Shown one piece after another: positions 1 through 12,059 of a DNA stretch of 64,000 nucleotides. Location: the NCBI RefSeq assembly GCF_018320785.1, contig NC_054884.1:18167667-18231666 (forward strand), given 5' to 3'. The first letter of the stretch is position 1. Every line of letters starts with the position of its first letter. Below the pieces are notes generated by a model. It saw nothing but the letters and a program-made list of their open reading frames with translations, did not search any database and was not told where the DNA came from. The position numbers and the translations under genes were made by a program. Origin of the DNA: Cheilinus undulatus (Eukaryota; Chordata; Actinopteri; Labriformes; Labridae).

Positions 1-1380
1 TAGTTAAACTGTAGGGATCATACATGAAGTAATTTTCTACTGATGATTGCCTGTAAAGGCCCAAATAGAGCTTTAACATACTAACATTTTTTCATTCCTA
101 TTGATTCCTAATTGGTGTTCTTCCCTTACTGCCTCCTGGCATTTGCATGTCATCAGGATCATGTGACTACAAACAACCTACAGAGCTACCTCAGCTGAGA
201 TTTTGGTCTTTTTCTGTCGTCATTCCTTAAATTTTCAAAGAACTGAAGCTTAAGATCTGAACTAAAGCTGCTTTAATTGTTTTTGCACTACAGAAGAATG
301 TGTTTTTTTGTTTTTATTTTAAGCATTTTCTCAGGGCACCACCCTGCAAATCACTGTGTTTAGTTTGGAAAATTAATACATTATCAAAATATAAAATGGG
401 GACCATTTTATTTTGTGTGGAACAGAGCTCATTGAAGGTTATCAATGCTGTTTTTAAATCTCAGAAAGGCCTGTGAAGCTTATTTTACCTGTTATTGTAA
501 AAATGTGTTAACGTTACTTTCAGATTTACATTACTGAACGTCTATATATGAAAAGAATACAGCTATTGTAAATCTTGTTGGCCTTGTTTTGTGTCCGTTT
601 CTAAAACAAATAGGCTGCCACAGAAAGAGGAACAGGTCACTCTAGTACAGGAGAGAGTTGGTGTTCGAACAAAAGGAAAAAAGAGTTGATATATATACGT
701 ATATCAGACGAGTTTGGAAATATCTGCATGTTGAACATCTGCAAAAGACTGAAAATCATACATCCATATTTCACATGTTCAAGCACCAGATGAGGCATTG
801 TATTACTGGATATTTTGTAACTGTAAAAGAGGAAGTGTGTGCTTTTCTCTTAAAATGCTAAGTGCATTAAATCAACCAAGCCTAAAGAACCAACCAAAGG
901 CAATCCAGACAGACAGACAGAGAGGCAGCATGAGTTAAAATCTAGCGGTTTCATCAAAGATCATCTCCACAATGACATGTAATCTCTACAACCTTGTATC
1001 CGTCTCCTAATATTAGGGGAAAACGCATATTGTCCTTGGCTGTTGAGTCAGAGGAGTAATGAATGAGATGGGTGCTAGCATCAGTATCATGTAGCTACAG
1101 TGAGCGTCTCAGCTGAGCAGGCTACATAGCTTTTTGCACTTGACTGGTCAATTAGGCTATCTTTGCTCTTCCTCCCCGAATAAATGAATGACATATATAC
1201 AACAACAGACAACAACAACTCTAGGCTGCCTGGGTGTTCAGGCTGCAGGCCAACAACAAGCCCGTATGTCAATGTCAACGTCTTCAGGATGCAAAAATGT
1301 GTTAGAAAATGGAGCTAGCTTCTCATTTCCCTACGAACAGACGCAGAGAGGCGCATACGGCAGCTTTAGCATGTTGAATG
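1..1380. other. Left-edge intergenic DNA, no gene seen
   Basis: AT-rich DNA with short open frames that have no recognisable similarity and no coherent splice structure. It could hold UTR or intron of a gene lying to the left, but nothing in the sequence supports that directly. A minus-strand splice-donor-like site (CCACG followed by gtaagac) is visible near 1400, so part of it may be intron of a leftward transcript starting in the CpG patch near 1.9 kb. That is a guess. Confidence 0.4.
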
Positions 1381-1779
1381 ATTTATAGCATGTCTTACCG
1401 TGGCTTTTGGGATCCACTGTAGCTAGCTCTGAAGCTAGCTAACTGGCCTGGCTGGAAAATATTGGTCTCACTCCCCTTTCCTCGACACTGGTGTCTATTC
1501 AACACGAACAAACCACATTCTGCCTGTCGATGCTTTTACTTAAACTCCTCTCCATCCTGATGCTCCCAGTCAATTGGACAGCTAGCGCGTCTGCACGACT
1601 TGACATGAGTGAAGTGCCAGTCAATTACAGTGACAGCTAGCTGACTGACGGCTGCCAGCTAAACGAGCCAGGCAGCTAATAGCACAGAGCTGTCTTCACA
1701 AGAAAATCAGGGGCTAGCTCTGGCTGCTGTTAGCAACACCGCTAACTATATAACGTAACGCCAGGAGCCGCCTGGGACG

Positions 1780-2120
1780 TTTTCAGTGGGAAAATGATTC
1801 ATTAATTTCCACTGGTCCGCTCCCTTCTCCACTGTGCACTGTCATTTCGTTAGTGTTGTCGGCGAATTTCATCCTCAGTCCGTGTTATCCCCATTTTGCT
1901 TGACTCCCATCCGTTTTTGTTCAGGACTTCATGATGGCGGAGCGGGGCGGGAGCCGAAAGGAAAACGGAAGTGCTCTTCTTCGAGGGTTGAAAAACAAGC
2001 ACATTAGCTGCAACGACGACTCCACGTGGACGAAAATTTACAACGAATTAAAACCTTAGTGGATACAAAATACAAGATTAAGGATATTTTTGTTGCTCCA
2101 GTCAGTGTTTGAAAGGTGAG
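1780..2120 (+). promoter_or_regulatory. CpG/ETS promoter-like patch with possible noncoding first exon
   Basis: This stretch is richer in CpG than its surroundings and carries ETS-type sites (for example ACGGAAGTG near 1965) and a GC-box-like GGGGCGGG near 1940. A strong plus-strand splice donor, AAAG followed by gtgagttcg, ends a possible first exon at about 2115. Such TATA-less ETS/GC patches are usual at vertebrate housekeeping promoters. No matching coding exon was found downstream before the CaBP gene, so the transcript could be noncoding, could be a distal first exon, or the real transcript could run leftward. Direction is uncertain. Confidence 0.4.
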
Positions 2121-2204
2121 TTCGTTTTAAATTATTAAAATTTGAAGAAAAAACTCATATAAACATGATTTAAAACAGTATTAATTTCGTCGACGAAAAC
2201 TATG

Positions 2205-2425
2205 ACTAAAAATCAGGGATGGAAAGTAACTAATCGCATTAACTCAAAAACTACTAAAATTACGTGTTTTTTGTGTACTTGTACTTTTTTGATCAGTACA
2301 GTAATTTTAATCCCCACTAACTGTAGTCAACCTCTGTTGGTCACACAGTTGCACATGGAGAGAGAATGATTCACATTACAATCCAAATCTTCCCACTTTT
2401 GCACCATGAATGAAGTTTTCCACTA
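2205..2425. repeat. Remnant of a hAT-like short repeat
   Basis: The block opens with cagggatggaaagtaacta and continues with a run typical of a widespread fish repeat (tgtgtacttgtacttttt). The same start and internal phrase recur near 29955-30140, so this is an interspersed family. The far end is not clear. The hAT assignment is from memory of fish repeat ends and is tentative. Confidence 0.35.
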
Positions 2426-2444
2426 GTTTAGAGTTCACGTCTGT

Positions 2445-3612
2445 GACCATAGGTGCTGCACGGCAGCGCAGGGATTAGTGCTGTTGCCTCACAGCAAGAA
2501 GGTCCCTTGTTCGCTTCCTGGGCAGGGCCTTTCTGTGTGGAGTTTGCATGTTCTCCCTGTACATGCATGGGTTCCCTCCGGCTTCCTCCCACCACCAAAA
2601 ACAACCTCCATAGGTTAATTGGTGACTCTAAATTGGCCATAGGTCTGAATGTGAGCGTGCCTGGTTGTTAGTCTCTATATACAGGTGCATCTAAAAAATT
2701 AAAATATCATGAAAAAGATCAATATCTTTTGTCACTCTTTTCTGAAAGTGAAACCCATATATTGTATAGACTTGTTACACATAGAGTGAAATATTTCAAG
2801 CCTTTATTTCTTGAAATGTTGATAATTATGACTTACAGATAAGAAAACCCAAAATTCAGTGTCTCAGAAAAATGGAATATTACATGGGATCAATAAAAAA
2901 AGGATGTTTTACACAGAAATGTCAGGCTTCTGAAAAGTATGTTCATTTCTATGCAGTCAATATTTGATTCTAATTTCATTTTCCAGCAGGACTTGGCACC
3001 TGCCCACACTGCCAAAGGTACCAAAAGCTGGTTTAATGACCATGGTGTTACTGTGCTTGATAGACCAGCAAACTGGCCTGACCTGAACCCCATAAAGAAT
3101 CTATGGGCTATTGTCAAGAGGAAGAGACACCAGACCCAACAATGCAGATGACCTGAAGGCCGCTATCAAAGCAACCTGGGCTTCCATTACACCTGAGCAG
3201 TGCCGCAGGCTGATCGCCTCCATGCCACACCACGTTGATGCAGTAATTCATGCAAAAGGAGGCCCAACCGAGTATTGAAGGCATAGAAATCAACATACTT
3301 TTCAGAAGCCTGACATATCTGTTTAAAATATCCTTTTTAATTGATTTAATGTAATATTCTAATTTTTGAGACACTGAATTTTGGGTTTTCTTACCTTGTA
3401 AGCCATAATCATCAACATTTCAAGAAATAAAGGCTTGAAATATTTCACTCTATGTGTAATGAGTCTATATAATATATGGGTTTCACTTTCAGAAAAGAGT
3501 GATGAAAAATATTGAACTTTTTCATGCTATTCTAATTTCTGAGATGCAGCTGTATGTCAGCTGTGCGATTGACTGGCAAGCAGTCCACGGTGTACCCTGC
3601 TATCCCCCTCCT
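2445..3612 (+). mobile_element. tRNA-derived SINE, split by a Tc1-like insertion
   Basis: The left part (2445-2679) has the tRNA-like head seen in abundant fish SINEs (ttagtgctgttgcctcaca, then gtttgcatgttctccctgt) and runs to gtctctatat. The right part resumes at about 3553 with atgtcagctgtgcgattgactgg and then the family's usual tail (cggtgtaccctgctatcccc). Removing 2682-3552 rejoins a continuous SINE, which shows that the Tc1-like element landed inside it. Head similarity to a tRNA does not make this a tRNA gene. Confidence 0.75.
2682..3552 (+). mobile_element. Internally deleted Tc1-like transposon with TA target duplication
   Basis: Both ends carry long inverted repeats of about 200 bp, starting CAGGTGCATCT at 2682 and ending AGATGCAGCTG at 3552. 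Each is flanked by TA (2680-2681 and 3553-3554). At 871 bp it is about half the usual 1.6 kb of a Tc1 element. A piece of transposase C-terminus is readable on the plus strand (2939-3151): QQDLAPAHTA with the second catalytic Asp, and WPDLNPIKNLW, where the family normally has PIENLW, so the third acidic residue is changed to Lys. It cannot be autonomous. Confidence 0.88.
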
Positions 3613-3659
3613 CCCTCCCAAGTGACTGTCTATTTGCCCTGTCAGCCATTAACGAGCCA

Positions 3660-5535
3660 TTTAGGCATACTAAATTGCTAAGCATGTATTAACTTACATT
3701 AGATTAGTCTTACTAATTTTAAAATCCTCATGGCAAGGAATATGAAAGTAGCTCCACCATCCTTATATATTTCTGTATGTGGCCCTCTGTGGAAAAAGTC
3801 TGGACACCCCTGCCCTAAGTGGATGTACATTAACACACTTTATTTGGCTCAACTTTCCCATAATTTAGTGTAAATTTTGGTTATTTTCTCATTATCTTGA
3901 TTTGCTTATGGATTTATTTCAAGACAACACTTAGGATTTCAGTGATAATGACTTAATTTCTCAAAATTTGAGGCAAACCACAGAAATAAATTTGTTTTCA
4001 TGGGAAAACTAGTCACACAAAATAATCACAAAATAATGACACGTCTGAATTAAAATCCAACATAAATGTATTTGTTATTAAGGGAATAGAGAGTGAAATC
4101 GAACTGATTTCATTTGCTGTTCTCTGATTCAGTCAGGAGAGAGTCTATAAATGGAAAATAGGTCAATGTATTAAAAACCCTGTATGTGATATGCATTAGT
4201 CAACCATCCATTTTAATACTGATTGATGTTCAGGATAATGACGGATTATTATGTAATGCTTGCTGAAAAATAAAGGTGTGATTGATTTCTATTGTTGATT
4301 GATCAGAGCAGTACAGCCTGCTTGTGTCATTAAAATGGCTTTCTGAATATCAAATTTATTACAATGAATCCTGAATTGTAATCATGTGATTATTGAATCT
4401 ATATTATTATGCATGGCTCTATTTTTTGTTTGAACTTTTGATCTTCTAATGTGAGTATCAAGGGTTTTTTTCCTTTGACACAACGTTTGATGGTAGACAG
4501 CCAGCACATACACAGATGCACACATGTCATCACAATCACACATACGGTTTGTTTGGCCTAGACTTTGCTTAATCCACTCAGATTAATCTCTGTGTTGTGC
4601 ATTTCTGGCTGAGAAAACATGCATACATAATAGACTGGATATTCTCTCTGCTTTTCATTCTAGTTCGCATCTGAAGTCAGAAATCCAATTATTCAATCTG
4701 ACTTTACTTATACATGTAGTTTAAGGATTATTTCTTTCCAAATCTACTATTAACCCTACATGATATTCTTTTTCACATTATAAAAAAAACTCTGTTCATC
4801 CTAACCGTTCCTCTTTTCTCTTTCTCTCACTTTTCATCCTTCACTTCGCAGACATTTTGCACAGCTGAGGGTTTGACCTTCCATAACCTGTCATCTGGTA
4901 GGAAAAAATGGATAATAAAATTTCTACTTCCTGTCGCATGGTTTGGCGGATTACGTCTCTAAAGCTGACAGATTTTATGATGAATTTACATAACAGGGAC
5001 GCGGGCAGAGGGGGGGTTTAAGGGTCAGAGCGGAGGACAAACGCGGTGAAGGTTTGAGCTCAGTCAGATTGTAGGAAGTGAAGATTGGCCCACAGACTTT
5101 AATCCTAGACATTGTCATGATCAGGGTACTTCATGGAAATGTTAATCCCTTGTTTCCCAGCAAAAACAACCAACACTCATGCAGGTTATGACACATTGGG
5201 ATATTAGCTGTAATTGACTCAATGTTCTTTAATGAATAAAATGCAAGTTTTACTTCCTCATGTCTTTCAAAAAACACACAGCATATACAAATGATGGATA
5301 TTTATTTTTCTGAAAATGTCCTGATGCACTAGTAGGGGTAATGTTGTCAAACTTTAAAATGACCTTTTTGTTTGTATTCTCAAAAGAGAGAACATCACAA
5401 AGACTCAAAATAATCTTGTCATACTTACTGACGTATCACTCGTGCATGGAGATGCTTGTGAAGAAGAAAACATTTAATTTTATTTAAATGTAAGCACCAT
5501 GATACACAGATTTTTACAGTAGCATCATATACACT
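3660..5535. other. Intergenic, no gene seen
   Basis: AT-rich. A piece near 3770-3813 ends in gtctggacacccctg, like the end of a hAT-type repeat. A pyrimidine tract with cgcag at 4800-4851 resembles a splice acceptor, but the following sequence has no recognised coding content. Nothing else is supported. Confidence 0.5.
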
Positions 5536-5539
5536 ACTT

Positions 5540-5895
5540 TGCATTATTTTAGGCATGTTTGGGCCAAAAGGCTGAAGAAAGGCATGTAATGGCAAGTAAA
5601 CCTGCCACCATTGGGCAGGAAGGAGGAGTTACACAACCCCAGCCTTGCTCTGGATGTCCTTGCATTTTACCAGAGGCATAAGAAAATGATCTGTTGAAAA
5701 AATAACAAACTCCACACCTTTAGGGCGCACTCAAGTGCAGATGTGGTGAGTAAGTCCAGCCTAGGGGACCATCTGGGCAGGTGTTGGGGTTGCTTTGAGC
5801 CCCTAGTCATGCTGTGGATGTCCCAAGGGCCCAAAAACATGCTAGGCCTGATAATAAAAAAAGAGACGAGCTTGACCTTGGCTGCCTATTGAAAT
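5540..5895 (+). repeat. Unnamed interspersed repeat, copy 1
   Basis: This stretch shares a series of colinear phrases with 14880-15230, for example gagcccctagtcatgctgtg versus gagcccctggtcatgttgtg, and gcttgaccttggctgcc versus gcttgaccttgtctgcc. The spacing between phrases differs by small gaps. I see no terminal inverted repeats and no coding content. It is a diverged repeat family that I cannot name. Confidence 0.65.
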
Positions 5896-5899
5896 GTAT

Positions 5900-7720
5900 G
5901 TAGCGACATGTATCAAGCTGGACTCTGGCCACCCCCCAGCCCCCATCCAACCCCTGTTGTGGCAGATAGGGCCATGTGATGACACCTTAGGGCCCTACAT
6001 ACGTGAAACCTATGCACATGACTGTAAATCAAGAAAGGTGCTGCATTTACAAACAAAAATTACACAAAGCTTCTTTTATCAAACTAATTAGTAATTTATA
6101 CAGAATGCTTATGCCTTTTCACACAATTCTGGTTCTCAGAATAGAGGCTGAACATGAAGTGTAGGATTAGTGATGAAGCCAGCCTTTTTTGACTGGGGGA
6201 ACACTTGTGGTGGCAGTGACTTATGCAGGAGTGGTCTAAAGTGGTCAAAAATACACTGCATGTCCTCTTATCCTAATTTCAAGGACTTGGAATGAATCTG
6301 TCTGAATGCACAGTCAAAATCAAGCGCTAACAAAAGTTACTGTGCATTGCAAAGAAAGCTACAAGCAGACTGCAACACAGCCTGGAAGACTCTGACACAG
6401 CCAGTCATAATTGATCATTTTGGGGTGCCCCCCACCCGGATACGCCCTTTCCTAGATACAGTGATGATTTTAGATTTTCCAATGTTGTAAACTATATGTA
6501 AATACTGTTCCTTTAGTTTTGGTACATCTGGTATGTTTTTGCTGTACTGATGCAGATCAGCTGATGCCACATAAGTCCGCATTAACCATGCTGTAACAGT
6601 CTGAGATGTGTATTTCTGGATCAGTACTAAGTACTCTCCAGTTTTTATCGCAGATTTCAGACTGTAAATCCTTCTATCCAACTTACAGTGATGATTTATC
6701 AGTTGAAAAATGTATTTCTGTAATTTTAGTACAAGGTAAAATTAGAAAATGTATTATGTAATTTTGCTTCGACCACATTTTTCACGAGGGAAGAAAAAGT
6801 AATTTTCTTGGCAAAAGAAAGCATTTTACTCAAGCAAAACAAGCAATCAAAATATGACAGAATCCCGAAGAGATCATGCATCCATTAATTTGATTTTACT
6901 TAATTTTCCTTCAACAAGATAAGTTTTCTCAAGATCTCAAAAAATTAACCCGTTATCACACAACAACCTGAGAAAATTAGATAAATAATCTGAGGAAGTT
7001 TACCCCTTATCACAGGGTAAGATTAACTGTATACAGTATGTCCTCGCTTGGCTTCTGTAAAAACAGCAAGGCAATACAAAAAATTAAACCTCACTGAAAG
7101 CCAAGCTAAATTTATGCAAGTCCACTAAAATGAGCAATCAAATTTATCATCATATTAATATTTTTTAAAATTCAGCCCCTGCAGCATATTCAGCCTAGGA
7201 CTGTGAAATTTGAGAGGCACATGTATAATGCAGGGGACTTCAAAAAAGACACTTGGACGCATATTGCCAAATCAACAGGAAGGATGCAATTTTAAATTTT
7301 AGGTTAAATAATGGTTTAAAATGGACATTTCCAGGACTCCTTCTTGAATTAACTACTCTTATAAAATAAGTCCAAACCTTTGTGAAATTTTGTTTAAAGC
7401 TTGCAAATACCATGAAGAAAAAAGTTATTAATCTCATATTCAAAGTTTGAGGGGTGTGGCTCCAGTTGCTTGTCAAAGTTTGTTGTCTCGCCATGTAACA
7501 GGAAGTTACTTAAACATACTGGGTGGAAACTTCCTCAAACTGAACTTGTGTGATTACAGACCCGTTCTTAACATATCTGTATGCCGATGTCAAATATCTG
7601 TTGTAAGACCAATTAAAGCTGTTACTCTGACATTTACACCACATGCTGAAACTTCATATTTAGTGTGAAAGACTTTAGAGTTCGTAGCTGTTTACCCAAT
7701 CTAAATGATTTACAGTGGGC
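5900..7720. other. Intergenic, no gene seen
   Basis: AT-rich with short chance frames only. A segment around 6780-7020 (ctcaagatctc, then repeated ttatcacac/ttatcacag words) resembles AT-rich fish repeat remnants but is too degraded to assign. Confidence 0.5.
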
Positions 7721-7730
7721 TACTCTATAC

Positions 7731-8093
7731 CAGGGGTTCCCAAACTTTTCAGCTTTTCAGCTGAATAACAGTGTCAGAGACTGGGGACACCACCCTTCCC
7801 TGGAGGTGGTTAAAGTGTACGATGTTTCACAAAGCATGATGTAGAAATTCACATTTAGGGAGTTTTTTTTTTGTTTGTTTTTAAATTACATACATTAAAG
7901 TGCAACTCACTCAATAACTAGAGTTTTATTTTAAGTTGAAATCATTTCAAGAGTATTTTTTACAATAATGGATAAGATGTACCTCCTCAAGTCTTTTTAA
8001 ATTTATCTTTGTTTTTTGGAAAGCAGCCCATGTTACCCCGTCAGAGTCTCCCAGTCCCCCTGGGGGTCCTGACCCCTACTTTGGGAACCACCG
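7731..8093 (+). mobile_element. hAT-type short nonautonomous element, copy A
   Basis: It starts CAGGGGTTCCCAAACTTTTC and ends ctactttgggaaccaccg. The first base follows the 8-bp word ctctatac (7723-7730) and the last base is followed by ctctagac (8094-8101), a 7/8 match to an 8-bp hAT target duplication. It is 363 bp long and has no coding capacity. Its right end, reverse complemented, matches the left end of copy B, so the two lie in opposite orientation. Confidence 0.8.
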
Positions 8094-8101
8094 CTCTAGA
8101 C

Positions 8102-8441
8102 CAGTGTGGTTCCCAAAGTGGGGGTCAGGATCCATCGGGGCGTCGCAGGATGATTTCTTAAGTAACAAAGACAAATTAAATACAATTTAAAGTTGCAAAT
8201 TTTGCCCATTATTGTAAAAGTGTTGGTAAAACAAGTTTAATTTAAATTAAAAACAAGTAAAATTTTTGCTTAGATATAACTAAAATGTTAAAAAAAAAAA
8301 CTACCTGAAATGTAGCCTAATTTTGTACACAATACTTTGTGCAACATCCTATGCTTTAACTACGTCCAGGGAAGGTGGGGGTCCCCGGTCTCCAACTATG
8401 TTGTATTGGGGGTCATGGGCTGAAAGGTTTGGAAACCCCTG
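8102..8441 (-). mobile_element. hAT-type short nonautonomous element, copy B
   Basis: It starts cagtgtggttcccaaagtgg and ends aggtttggaaacccctg. It is flanked by perfect 8-bp copies of ctctagac (8094-8101 and 8442-8449), the diagnostic hAT target duplication. It is 340 bp and noncoding, and is the same family as copy A in the opposite orientation. The two elements share the central copy of the target word. Confidence 0.88.
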
Positions 8442-8449
8442 CTCTAGAC

Positions 8450-9530
8450 AACAGCTCATGAAAGTCCAAGGGGTGGTTGCAATTCAGTGCCACAGCCCTA
8501 TTTTGATATTGTAATGGGATTTTTGTGTTAAAAATTCATTGATCATAATCAAAAGAAAATGAAGTTTACGTAACTTATGACAATTTTCATTGTTTAGCTG
8601 CTTTTAATCAAAGATACATTTCTATCATTAGGTGGCTCAGGTTCCTCAAAAGTAAAGATAAGTCTTAGTTAAACTTTGAGAAATTTGAATTAGTACTATT
8701 TAAGCCACATTTTTTGCATACATTATAAAAGTTTAGTTTTATTTTTTAAATTCATTTTTTTTTTAACCGCATGTAAACATACTGAGCGTTACTTAAAGCT
8801 CCTATAAGAAACTTGATTTTTCTAGATTTTTGCACCCTTTTTGGACAAAATGGTACCTCTTATTTAACCTAAAATACACCCTGTCTTTTAAAACAGTCAA
8901 GTGCATCACTTGTAAAATGTAAAAAGTACATTTTATCTCATCTGACACCTACCTCACACTGTGGTTGCAAATGCAGTAGATGATTAATGGAAAAAGTAAA
9001 AGTAAAAAGTAAATCTTCATGTGGTGGTTTCTGTTTTTTGTTGCGCTTGTAACTCAAAAAAGGCAACAATATAACTTTCAATCTGTTTCATATTAAGACA
9101 AAAGCTACTTAAAGGAACTATTATGACTATAAATAGTATTTCTAATGTTAACAGGTGCAGTCTTGTCCCTAATATAGCCTGGTGCTTATTTAAACTGCTG
9201 GGTCTTGTTGTTCTATAAAACTCTACTGGAAAACTACTGTAATTAATTCACAGCAAAAAACCTGAACTGTTTCATGACACTGGAGCCATGTTAGCTGATA
9301 GTTTCTTGTGTCGCCCTCAGGTTCAGGTGACGGACTCATTTCCAACATGATGTCAATACGGCGCTGACTCCACCCATCAACCGAACATCCATGCATGCAG
9401 CCACACCTCCCTGTCATTCAAACCCCCTGCAGCATCCTGACCGGCTGGGCAGAGCGGGGCTGAACTGAGGAGGGCAAACACGCACAGGAGCACATTCACA
9501 GAAGAGAGAGAGCTGCTGCAGGGCTCGCAT
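8450..9530. other. 5' flank of the CaBP gene
   Basis: No coding exon is seen. The last 200 bases are less AT-rich and probably include the promoter and 5' UTR of the CaBP gene. No TATA box in a convincing position was found. Confidence 0.45.
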
Positions 9531-11490
9531 ATGAAGCGACCAGCTGATGACAAGAAATCCCCTGAGGACGGTAGGAGATCACATATCAAATCACTTAGTT
9601 CTAATAAAAAAGCTGAGAGGGGACTTTACTGGATTTGAGATAAGTTTGTAGTATTTTTAGAAGGAGATAAACTTTAAATGCTTAATTTGAAGTATTTCTA
9701 AATGTTTTTTGTAGCAATATTTGTTTGAAAAAGTTTGTTCATTAATCCATTTTGAATAAATTTTTATAGTATCAGATTAAAAGTACTGCTAAAGCTTAAT
9801 CCTGACTTTGTAAATAGTCCCAGAAGCTCTTAATTGTGTGTCAGATGGTGCTAAAATGCGTTAAATTTGCAGATTGTAAGTCAAGTTTGTTTATTTCTAT
9901 CCACAGACATGAGTTTTGGAGCAGCGTGCATTTTCCTGAGAGGAGGCAAAAATATTGTGAGTACAGCTTTTCCTACTTTTGATCAGTTTGTGCTAACGTT
10001 TGCAAACTACATGAGTTTGACAGGATTAAAAAGTCTCAGAATCAGAAGCTCACCTGCAATTTCATTTATATTTTTCTTACAATTCGATATAATTCTGCAC
10101 TAAACTTTTGCTCAATTCAAAAATAAATATCAAGTAAATCCTCACTTTTGTAATATTAATCAGTAAAATTTCTCTCACAGACAAGAGAACTGGCTGATGA
10201 TGAGATTGACGGTAAGTGTCATGAGTATTCTTGTGCTTTTATCTGTAAATACAATAAAAAATTCACGCTTTGTCTCACACAACCCTTAATCTGTCATATT
10301 GCCACCGGTGCAGAGCTGCGGGATGCATTCAACGAGTTTGATAAAGACAAAGATGGGCTGATCAGTTGTAAGGACCTGGGGAATCTGATGCGGACAATGG
10401 GATACATGCCTACTGAGATGGAGCTGATCGAGTTGAGTCAGAATATCAACATGAACCGTGAGTCCTTCACTAAACAAGACACCACATAAAATCTAAGAAA
10501 CATATGCAATAGAAATGCTTTTATTTTGAAAGTGTTGTGACTCAGACACCAAGTGTAATGTTTGAATTTGTTCTGTATAAGAGTAGGCACCCTAAAACCC
10601 ACAAAGAGAAAATCTCTACTCTTAAAATGAAATTAAAAAAAATGTACCTTTTTTGTTGATTAAGCTGTCTTTAACTTTTTTGAGTCTTGTGCATTGCAAC
10701 ATATGAAAGTTGTTGCCTAATTTGGTCAAAGTAGACACAGAACTGATGAAAGACTGTTTTTGGTTGTAATTTTTCAATTTGATATCCAACTTTGGCATTT
10801 CTACACGATTTAGGCTTATTCTTTTTATTCTTATTTTTGTTCCCATATGTGCAGCAGGAAGTGTGGCCACATGCTACCGCATTAAAACTGGTCAATAAAA
10901 AACAGATGATTAAATTGTGGTGGATGTTTCTAAATTCTTCCATGTGTTATTGTGATTTTCCCTACAGTTGGTGGAAGAGTAGACTTTGAGGATTTCGTTG
11001 AGCTGATGGCCCCAAAGCTTCTGGCAGAGACTGCTGGGATGATTGGCGTGAAGGAGCTCAAAGATGCTTTTAAAGAGGTAAAACTCAAATTCTCTCCTTC
11101 TGTGCATCTTTTTTGCCTCAAGCAACAGCTATACATTTGTCTCAATGCTGATAAATTTGATTTGCGCAACAAACAAACTCATATTTTACTTGTTTCCTCT
11201 CTCGTTTCTCTGCCTAGTTCGACATGGACGGAGACGGAGAGATCACAACAGCAGAGCTGAGGTCAGCCATGATTAAGCTGATGGGAGAGCACATGAGCAG
11301 GAGGGAGATAGACGCCATAGTAAAAGAAGCAGACGACAACGGAGACGGCACAGTAGACTTCGAAGGTAAGGCCGCCTCTGTTTCCTGCTGTGACACTAAC
11401 ACTACTAAACTCCTAAAAACAATCAAATAAAATTATGAAATTCTTCTTCTCTGTTCTGCAGAGTTCGTCAGAATGATGTCCCATCAATGA
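9531..11490 (+). CDS. cabp5: CaBP-family neuronal EF-hand calcium sensor (cabp5-like)
   Basis: Seven coding exons join in frame: 9531-9570, 9907-9956, 10181-10211, 10314-10457, 10968-11077, 11218-11365, 11462-11490 (552 nt, 183 aa), all with GT-AG introns. CaBPs are calmodulin relatives that regulate voltage-gated calcium channels, mostly in retina and ear. The signature GAACIFLR follows the short first exon. EF1 is [12 protein letters not shown] (12th residue Asp). EF2 is degenerate ([11 protein letters not shown]) and should not bind calcium, the CaBP hallmark. EF3 ([12 protein letters not shown]) and EF4 ([12 protein letters not shown]) are canonical. The words AETAGMIGV and [11 protein letters not shown] fit CABP5 better than CABP1 or CABP2, but the subtype call is by eye. 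There is no N-terminal Gly for myristoylation. A start at the Met at 9909 (MSFGAACIF) would resemble mammalian CABP5 more closely. Confidence 0.93.
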
Positions 11491-12027
11491 CAGCCGAGAA
11501 GCATCCGTGAAGAAAGCACCTTATCACCTTTAGAGTTCTGCATTAATCCTGAAGCTGTCTGTATGGAGCTCTTTGATGGATTAATTTGTACATACATAAC
11601 ACAAAGTTATCTTAAGTAAATAAGCAATATGGTGTTGCTCTCCGAGATCATCCTACAGCTATGCAAAAACTGACCAGTATATGCTGAGACGGGCGATTTA
11701 ATCCAAAAGGATGTGAGAATATACTGATTTGTTAGAAGGAGCTCAGTGTGAATACAGAAGCTCATTTTGGGTTGTTCTGTTGAACTGGATTGAACTCTGT
11801 TTATGGAATATATTTATTCTGACATATTTCATTATTTAATCACTGCAACAATGTTATGGTGCAGAAATGATCACACATAAACAGTTAAGCTACTACTGTC
11901 TATAATGTATATTACGGTATTCAGCCTGGACTTGTTGTATTGTGTAACCTGTTGGAAAAGATGATGATATTATGGCTTAAATCCAGTGAGTTACATCTTG
12001 GTGTGTAACAGTAATGTGCAGCTACAA

Positions 12028-12033
12028 AATAAA
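12028..12033 (+). terminator. Poly(A) signal of the CaBP gene
   Basis: AATAAA about 540 nt after the stop codon, with no closer hexamer noted. It would give a 3' UTR of about 560 nt. Confidence 0.6.
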
Positions 12034-12059
12034 ACATCTAATACCGTGTTCACTCTGCC

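Noticed and set aside
1931-2059. Short plus-strand frame starting MMAERGGSRKENG in the promoter-like patch
   Set aside because: 42 codons, no known similarity, and it ends before the splice donor; probably an upstream frame or chance.
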